Position numbers and translations under genes: made by a program
Shown: positions 59,375 to 64,000 of the stretch, one piece after another
Layout of the letters: every line of letters starts with the position of its first letter
Numbering within the stretch: the stretch's first letter is position 1
Assembly (NCBI GenBank): GCA_021805865.1
Contig: JAJZDX010000006.1
Span: 1-64,000 of the forward strand
Origin: Pseudomonadota bacterium
Lineage (GTDB): Bacteria > Pseudomonadota > Gammaproteobacteria > Steroidobacterales > Steroidobacteraceae
DNA length: 64,000 bases
Direction of reading: 5' to 3'
The notes under the pieces: generated by a model
Seen by the model: the letters and a program-made list of their open reading frames with translations, nothing else
Told to the model about the DNA's origin: nothing
The model's database searches: none

Positions 59375-60121
59375 TCAGAACAGCCCGCTGATCTCCCCTG
59401 AGACCTCGTGACTCAGCGCCGGAGTCGCGTATGAGAAGGCGAGATTGAGCCCGTGCGCCTGCGCGACGATGCGGTCGCGATAAATCATCCAGTTCTTCAC
59501 GCCGCTCACGCTTGTCGACACCCCTCCCCCGATGCCCTGACGCGCATTCGTCTGGCTCGTCGTATAGACGCCCGCCTGCCGCTGCTCGAGCTGGATGTCC
59601 ACCACCATCATGTAGGTCTTATCCTGCAGGAAGTGTCCTACCACGCCTCCGACGAGCGCACCCGCGAGTCCATACGCGGCATCCGTACCACCGTTGCCGC
59701 CGGCGAGCGCCGAGGTCACCGCGCCGCCGAAGCCGCCCGCGAGCGCACCCGCCGCGGTGTAATTGGCCTGCTGCAGGCCGACGTAGAGCACGTTGTACAT
59801 CACCATGTACTCGGCGTGGCTCGGCGTATTGGTGATCCGGTATCCGCGCTGTTGGAGATCCTGGCTGACGAGCGACTGAAAGCCGAGATTCTGCGCGCTC
59901 GAGGTGTTGTGTCCGTCGATGAACACCACGCGCTCGGCCGGCGCGACGGGCTGAAGAAAGATGCTGCTGCTCATCTGTGCCGAGAGCTGCATGTTGCCAG
60001 CAGACAATCCGCTCGAACTCGTCGTCTGGGGCGCAGGCCCCGTCGCACAGCCGGCGAGACCGAGCGCACTGAGCGCTGCGAGCGTTGCCGTTCCGATTCG
60101 TAATTTCTGAACATGAGACAT
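59375..60121 (-). CDS. traT: TraT-type complement-resistance/surface-exclusion lipoprotein
   Basis: A 248-residue lipoprotein. The signal ends in a lipobox with Cys25 (SALGLAGC). The body matches TraT: VFIDGHNTSSAQNLGFQSLV-type region, SQDLQQRGYRITNTPSHAEY, the glycine-rich membrane-like stretch AAGALAGGFGGAVTSALAGG, and VGGVVGHFLQDKTYMMVVDI. In plasmids TraT sits in the outer membrane and blocks redundant conjugation and complement attack. Here it stands among conjugation fragments, so it is probably cargo of a decayed integrative element, although the gene itself is intact. Confidence 0.88.
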   Translation of the reverse strand: MSHVQKLRIGTATLAALSALGLAGCATGPAPQTTSSSGLSAGNMQLSAQMSSSIFLQPVAPAERVVFIDGHNTSSAQNLGFQSLVSQDLQQRGYRITNTPSHAEYMVMYNVLYVGLQQANYTAAGALAGGFGGAVTSALAGGNGGTDAAYGLAGALVGGVVGHFLQDKTYMMVVDIQLEQRQAGVYTTSQTNARQGIGGGVSTSVSGVKNWMIYRDRIVAQAHGLNLAFSYATPALSHEVSGEISGLF

Positions 60122-60727
60122 GAATCACCCTTTTTATTGGAGCCGACGCCTCGATCAAACGCCGCAACCGTACTGCAAACGTCCAGACACGGTACGTGCC
60201 GTTTTCACAGTTTGAGTCGGCGGGCCCCGGTGCTCGCATCCGCCTCAGCCAGATGGGGTATCTGGACTCGGTCTGAGACAAAGCTTCAGCCCGCTCCTGC
60301 GGCGCTCGGCAAACCTCACGGATAGTTGGCTTGCGCGGTCCCTCGCATGAACGGATAGCCGGCGGTGTGCAGCTTGACCCAAGAACTTGCGTGCCGTCTG
60401 AAGAGCGGCATGCGGCACGCCGAGGATGCCAGCCTCGAGGAGACTGAGCCAGGCATGGCGCTCGCGGGGATCGAGTCCATAGCCGCATGCGATGTGACGC
60501 AGTCAGGTCGCGAGCGCTCGCGGCTCACGTCACGATCTGCCCACCTCGGGTGAGCCGCTGTATCGCTGCCTGCGCGGCGATCACGTCCGGTCATGCCACG
60601 CCAGCCGCTCACTGCTGCGCCGGTGTGTGAGGTATTGGATGGCGCGTCTCACCGAGGCGGCGCGCCACCAGCACGACCGGCCAGTGCTCGAGGATGTTCC
60701 ACCCCCGAGCTGCCGCGTCCTCTGTGC
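60122..60727. other. Degenerate stretch, about 600 bp
   Basis: On the minus strand near 60300-60490 an open stretch reads ACGYGLDPRERHAWLSLLEA, GILGVPHAALQTARKFLGQ, which looks protein-like but has no start and belongs to no family that I can name. The rest is unrecognisable. It separates traT from the relaxase-associated fragment and is probably decayed conjugation DNA. Confidence 0.35.
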
Positions 60728-61219
60728 TCATCGCCCGAGGTCCTCGCTCTGCTCATCCTCCTCCTCGATCGCCGCGTCTGGGCGCCCCCGCCCGGCTGGT
60801 GGCGGCTCTCCCCGAGACATGCGCTCGTGCTCATTCTCGAGGATGCTCGCCAGGTCGGCGTTCTCCACGGCGATGCCCTGCCTGGCTGCCTCGCGCGCCA
60901 TGCGATCGCGGAATTTCCCGGTGCCCTGGAGTTCTACCTTGCCACCCCACTTTGCCGCGGCGATGCGCACGGCGGCAGTCTCTGCTGCCTCGTCGTGCGC
61001 GGTCATCGTGATCCGGCGTCGTTCGGCGAGGAACACCTCGCTTCCCTCTCGCTCGCGGTACCTCTTGCGGCGCGTCACCGGATCCCATTCATCGTGCAGC
61101 CGGAGCTCGCGCACCGCGCGCGGCTCCAGGGTCGCCCGAAAATGCCGGATGAGCTCCGCAAGTTTTTTATTGGGGAGACCTGACCCGAGGGGCCGGGCGG
61201 CGGAGAACAGGCACGACAA
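60728..61219 (-). pseudogene. Relaxase-associated LPD7-like domain fragment
   Basis: About 163 codons with KKLAELIRHFRATLEPRAVR, LRLHDEWDPVTRRKRYRERE, and AKWGGKVELQGTGKFRDRMA followed by AREAARQGIAVENADL. This pattern (a small domain with GW/WG-KVEL-GS--F followed by A-RRGI-V-N) is the polyvalent LPD7 domain at the C-terminus of TraI-type relaxases of conjugative elements. The relaxase catalytic domain is missing, so it is a fragment, though its own open frame with an ATG could still be expressed. It ends in an acidic tail. Confidence 0.6.
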
Positions 61220-61293
61220 CGCACGCGCAACACGCGCAGCCGCCGTGGCATCGGCGGTCCACGCTCTATCGGCACGAGGCGAAGACCCGGCGG

Positions 61294-61400
61294 ATGCTGA
61301 GCGAGGGCTATTCCCGTTCGCAGATCATCCGCCTCCTCGGCCTCGGCGTGAGCCGTCCCTGTTTGTGGCGCTGGCTCCGCCGCACGGACGCAGCCGCAGC
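61294..61400 (+). pseudogene. Helix-turn-helix fragment
   Basis: The frame through ATG 61294 reads LYRHEAKTRRMLSEGYSRSQ and IIRLLGLGVSRPCLWRWLRR, a resolvase/Xre-like HTH as found in small conjugation-region proteins. After about 35 codons the sequence turns to Arg/Ala-rich noise. It is divergent from the relaxase fragment, as accessory relaxosome genes often are. The next 360 bases show no gene. Confidence 0.4.
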
Positions 61401-61764
61401 TGAACGCCGGGGCGCGCCGCGGAGCCGGCGCAGGTGTCGGCTCTCAAGTGACATCGGCGTGGCGGCCCGTCCAGGCGCGTGCGCGCGCAGCCTCCGGGAC
61501 GTGCGGGGTACCTGTCCTCGTGAGGCGATGCCCTTGACGACGCCGTGGTGGTGGCGACGTGCATCTCCCAGAGTGTGGTGGTGTCGTCGTCACCGGGTCG
61601 GATCTGTCAGTTGGCGTGTATCGGCTCGTTTTCCACAAGAATCCATATCGCCCCGGGTGGATCACTGTCGTGCAAACCGCCCGGAAACGCGCCCTGTACG
61701 ATCCGGTCCATCGTGCCAGAATCCGTTCTGCGGTCAGAGTGGGTTCGAAGAGAGGATGAGGATC

Positions 61765-62124
61765 ATGAACGCGCGTCCAGTCATACGAAAGCCGGTCAAA
61801 AGCGAGAAAGAGATTCTGCTCCCGGCGCCGCGGTTCGACGTCTCGGAGGCCGTTCGCGCTCTTCGTATGAGTCCCGCACAGATCTACAACCGGATCCACG
61901 GCGGGCTGCTCAAGTCCCAGGCGGCAACGCCTGGGGTCGCTTCAGTGCACAAGGTCGAAGAGGGTCTCGGTGCCATCGTCCCAGCCGTCCCACAGGTAGT
62001 CGTCAGCTTTGCCATCGGCAATCACGCGCAGGGCGTATTTGACCTGGTCCCGGTAGAAAGCGCAAAAAGCGCCGCTGCCACCCATCCCGCCGTTCATTTC
62101 GTGCGCCTCGGCCGGACAGGGTGA
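61765..62124 (+). pseudogene. N-terminal fragment of a small DNA-binding-like protein, cut at the RiPP locus
   Basis: From ATG 61765 (ribosome site GAGGATGAGGATC) the frame reads MNARPVIRKPVKSEKEILLP and FDVSEAVRALRMSPAQIYNR with IHGGLLKSQ, a plausible short HTH protein. At about 61935 the sequence becomes the antisense of the radical SAM gene, so the true C-terminus is lost. The junction near 61935 marks where the mobile-element remains meet the RiPP locus. Confidence 0.45.
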
Positions 62125-63321
62125 GCCGCAGAAATGGCGGATCGCGCACTCGCTGCACGGATCGAATGCATCCACGTTCCGTCCGGTCACGGCTGTGAAT
62201 GCATCGGAGGTCAGCGCTGCCTCGATGCCGCCATCGGCCAACAGATGGCCTCCATTGAATCGGGACAGACCGATGAACTCACTGCAGGGATACAGGCTAC
62301 CGTCCGCGGACAGAGCGAAGAAGGCGCGGCCGGCGCCGCAGGGCGAGATGTCGCACATCAACCGCCGCGCCGTCGGCGCCAGGATGGCGATGAGGATGTT
62401 GGCGAAATTGGCCACGACGAGCTTCCTGCCGCTGTCGCGATAGAGTTCGTGCGTGCGGTCGAGAGCGGCAAAGAACGCTCGCGACATCGCTTCGTCGGCC
62501 GGCCTGACGTCCCGTGCGCCGGCCAGAGTGCAGCGAACGGCATTGAGCATGCAGGTGGGCACCTTGCGGGCGTGGAACAGCTCAACCATGGCGGTGAGAT
62601 GAGGCAAGTTTTCGGTGGTGCAGGTGGCAATAACGCTCCACGAGCCGTAGCCCTGCAGGCGATCCATCGCCGCCAACACCCGATTGTGCACACTCCTGCG
62701 GCTCCAGGTTTGCCGGGTGGCGTCGGTGACATCGGCGGACGGACCATCCAGTGACAAACCGATGCTGACATTTCTCGTAGCGAGAAAATTCACCGCCCGA
62801 TCATCGAGAAGCGTGCCATTGGTCTGCAGTCCAAAGATGAAATCACCGGCGAACGCGTCGATGGCGGCGAACACGGCGTCCCGGTTCATCAGCGGCTCGG
62901 CGCCGTGAAAGATTGCACGAGGTTTGCCCCCTTGCGGCATGATCGAGCGGAAATAATCACGCAGCCGGCTGAGCGAGATGAGCAACTGATCGACGCTCAT
63001 GTGCCCGCCGCTGCGACGCTGCTCCTCGGGCAGATAGCAGTACCGGCAGTTGAGATTGCAGCGCTCGGTCGGATTAAGGTAAACCCCCGACGGCTGCAGC
63101 TCGAAGCGCAGCGCATGCAGTTCGCGCCTGCAGTCATCGGCGTGCCGGCGATAGGCGCCACGAAGCGGACCGCCAGCCAGGGTGTCGGCCACGCGCGTCT
63201 TGTCCACCAGGGCCCAGAAGGCGGTATCGGGATCGAGGATGGCGGCGTAGACGGGGTGGCCGATGTCCAAGGACGTGAGCGTCGGATCGGGATGTGTCCC
63301 GGCCGGAGAGCTGGCGCTCAC
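61942..63321 (-). CDS. cbpB: CbpB-type peptide-modifying radical SAM/SPASM enzyme
   Basis: A 459-residue radical SAM maturase. The SAM cluster is Cys88, Cys92, Cys95 (ERCNLNCRYC). The C-terminal SPASM region carries CDISPCGAGRAFFALSADGS, LYPCSEFIG and CSECAIRHFCGSPCPAE with a last Cys in GAFCAFYRDQ, enough for two auxiliary [4Fe-4S] clusters. The start is GTG 63321, whose GTGA overlaps the stop of the precursor gene, so both are translated together. It should install a modification (a thioether or C-C bond, for example) on the Cys-containing core of the 50-residue peptide. The pairing with a GVGLSHY-type peptide and a cobalamin riboswitch matches the CbpA/CbpB family as I remember it. Confidence 0.88.
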   Translation of the reverse strand: MSASSPAGTHPDPTLTSLDIGHPVYAAILDPDTAFWALVDKTRVADTLAGGPLRGAYRRHADDCRRELHALRFELQPSGVYLNPTERCNLNCRYCYLPEEQRRSGGHMSVDQLLISLSRLRDYFRSIMPQGGKPRAIFHGAEPLMNRDAVFAAIDAFAGDFIFGLQTNGTLLDDRAVNFLATRNVSIGLSLDGPSADVTDATRQTWSRRSVHNRVLAAMDRLQGYGSWSVIATCTTENLPHLTAMVELFHARKVPTCMLNAVRCTLAGARDVRPADEAMSRAFFAALDRTHELYRDSGRKLVVANFANILIAILAPTARRLMCDISPCGAGRAFFALSADGSLYPCSEFIGLSRFNGGHLLADGGIEAALTSDAFTAVTGRNVDAFDPCSECAIRHFCGSPCPAEAHEMNGGMGGSGAFCAFYRDQVKYALRVIADGKADDYLWDGWDDGTETLFDLVH

Positions 63322-63470
63322 CGGGCGAGCTTCCTGTCCATCAGAACATAGTGCGAGAGGCCGACGCCGTCCGGATTGCAGGTCTTGCGTACGGCAATGG
63401 CCGGGGCGATTGCCGGAGAAGGGCTGGAAACCTGCCGGGTCTGCGGCTTGGTGAGAACGGTCTGGGTCAT
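63318..63470 (-). CDS. cbpA: CbpA-type RiPP precursor peptide (50 residues)
   Basis: The peptide starts MTQTVLTKPQTRQVSS at ATG 63470, with GGAGTG as ribosome site. The leader is Pro/Ala/Ser-rich (SSPSPAIAPAIA) and the presumed core is VRKTCNPDGVGLSHYVLMDR. A single Cys31 stands before PDGVGLSHY, the conserved signature of CbpA peptides, and a basic end (KLAR) follows. A long frame upstream to 63521 includes the terminator and is not the real start. The gene lies directly behind a cobalamin riboswitch and terminator and overlaps cbpB by four bases. The mature product's role is unknown; cobalt or corrinoid handling is suggested by its regulation. Confidence 0.85.
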   Translation of the reverse strand: MTQTVLTKPQTRQVSSPSPAIAPAIAVRKTCNPDGVGLSHYVLMDRKLAR

Positions 63471-63492
63471 GATCCACTCCTCGGGATGTGCA

Positions 63493-63548
63493 CAAACAAA
63501 AAGGGCTCCGGCTGGGCGCACGCGATCGCATGCACCCAGCCGGAGCCC
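63493..63548 (-). terminator. Intrinsic terminator between riboswitch and cbpA
   Basis: On the minus strand GGGCTCCGGCTGGGTGCA (63548-63531) pairs with TGCGCCCAGCCGGAGCCC (63520-63503) with one mismatch-like wobble, loop TGCGATCGCG, then TTTTTGTTTG. The 18-bp stem and T-run make it a strong Rho-independent terminator. Its position just after the riboswitch and about 20 bases before cbpA marks a transcription-termination switch. Confidence 0.9.
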
Positions 63549-63561
63549 TTGCCACGACTCC

Positions 63562-63750
63562 GAATCAGTTCGAGACGTCTTCTGGCTACCGGATCAGCCG
63601 GCTCGCTGCGCCTTCCCGCCGGGGTGATCCCCGTCAGTGGTGGGTCTTTCGACCCTGCAGCGGCCGTCCCCGGATACAGCGGCGGGCCCGCCACGGATTT
63701 TCACCGTGTTCCGTTTCCTCGAACCGAAACGAGCGCCCATTTTGGTTCCG
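63562..63750 (-). promoter_or_regulatory. Cobalamin (B12) riboswitch
   Basis: Read on the minus strand, the conserved blocks of the cobalamin aptamer appear in order: GGAAACGGAACACGGTGAAA with the following ATCC (P3 and the GGTGAAAATCC core), GCCCGCCGCTGTA, CGGGGACGG, CCCACCACTG, GGCGGGAAGGCGC, and the B12 box AGCCAGAAGACGTC. The order and spacing are those of the class used before btuB and cobalamin genes. Binding of adenosyl- or methylcobalamin should favour the terminator at 63493-63548 and turn off cbpA-cbpB, so the peptide is made when B12 is scarce. Confidence 0.92.
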
Positions 63751-63938
63751 GCACCGCCCGTCGTCAAGTCCGAGAGCCAACCCGCCGAGCCCGATTGCAT
63801 CGGCTGACCGCCCTGCCGCCCTCCAGGCAAAATCGGTAGCTTGCGATGGATGGGCGCAGGCTCCCGTTCAAGAGTGGCGGACATCCCCCGTCGATGAGTG
63901 ACCCAAAGTCCAGGATCGCCATTGTCGATGCCGTTGCT

Positions 63939-63976
63939 GCAAGCCCCTGACCGGGGAAATCCAGCCAGGGGCTTGC
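63939..63976. repeat. Perfect 11-bp inverted repeat (hairpin)
   Basis: GCAAGCCCCTG (63939-63949) and CAGGGGCTTGC (63966-63976) can form a hairpin with a 16-base loop. No T-run follows either side within the window. It may be a terminator of a gene outside the window or a REP-type repeat. The DNA between the riboswitch and this hairpin shows no gene; the promoter of the cbp transcript should lie here. Confidence 0.5.
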
Positions 63977-64000
63977 GAGCCGACCACCGGCTTAGAAGTT

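Noticed and set aside
63471-63521. N-terminal extension of the CbpA frame to 63521
   Set aside because: It would translate part of the terminator hairpin. The ATG at 63470 has the ribosome site and follows the terminator.
1-64000. CRISPR arrays, rRNA genes, phage structural genes and intact transposases
   Set aside because: I looked for regularly spaced repeats, conserved rRNA segments and DDE-type transposase motifs and found none in the window.

Overview
The window looks like chromosomal DNA of a GC-rich Gram-negative bacterium, probably a pseudomonadote. The evidence is a TonB-dependent outer-membrane receptor, Tat and Sec signal peptides, a TraT-type lipoprotein, HipBA, and LacI and TetR regulators. 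I cannot name the genus. Coding density is high, but many small relics lie between intact genes (RND pump, TonB receptor, MFS carrier, TetR, Fic, relaxase and tRNA fragments), so the region has been rearranged repeatedly.

Positions 1-56400 form one large catabolic island, apparently for plant glycosides. Its hallmark is three separate gene pairs of C-glycoside deglycosidase type: an alpha subunit (metal-dependent TIM barrel) with a beta subunit (DUF6379-like) at 2931-4225, 4574-5969 and 32656-34043. A GMC flavoprotein (51771-53441) resembles the enzymes that make the 3-keto C-glycosides such lyases cleave. Around these are a GH39-like hydrolase, a GH78-like rhamnosidase, a GH43 enzyme, a carboxylesterase, a TonB receptor with a beta-propeller protein, four MFS carriers, four further sugar-isomerase TIM barrels, a Gfo/Idh/MocA oxidoreductase, a ThuA-like protein and a nucleoside-hydrolase-like protein. 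For the aglycone or downstream acids there are a PaoABC-type molybdenum hydroxylase, two amidohydrolase-2 (decarboxylase-like) proteins, an M24-like protein, a D-2-hydroxyacid dehydrogenase and a VOC protein.

The unexpected part is a complete coenzyme F420 pathway inside this island: a fused fbiC (cofG-cofH) at 42029-44428 and cofC-cofE-cofD at 53500-55926. The latter sit directly behind the GMC oxidase gene. A luciferase-like (LLM) oxidoreductase at 46770-47795 is the obvious candidate F420 user, in an operon with two sugar-isomerase-like TIM barrels. This suggests that F420 chemistry serves sugar or C-glycoside oxidation here.

Two sets of repeated operators tie the island together. A LacI-like 14-mer (TGAAAACGATTACA type) lies before the first deglycosidase operon, the TonB receptor (twice) and the Gfo/Idh operon, and a LacI regulator is encoded at 23584-24648. 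A second palindrome, TAGA-N8-TCTA, lies before the molybdenum hydroxylase, one amidohydrolase, the third deglycosidase pair, an MFS gene, the ThuA-Hyi-FbiC operon, the LLM operon and a SnoaL-like gene. The TetR regulator at 31803-32477 is the likely but unproven reader.

From 56400 to about 61940 the DNA changes to mobile-element debris: repeats, hipBA, a tRNA 3' fragment, a Fic C-terminal fragment, traT, a relaxase-associated fragment and helix-turn-helix fragments. The right end (61942-63750, minus strand) holds a compact RiPP locus: a cobalamin riboswitch, an intrinsic terminator, a 50-residue precursor peptide (CbpA type) and a translationally coupled radical SAM/SPASM enzyme (CbpB type).
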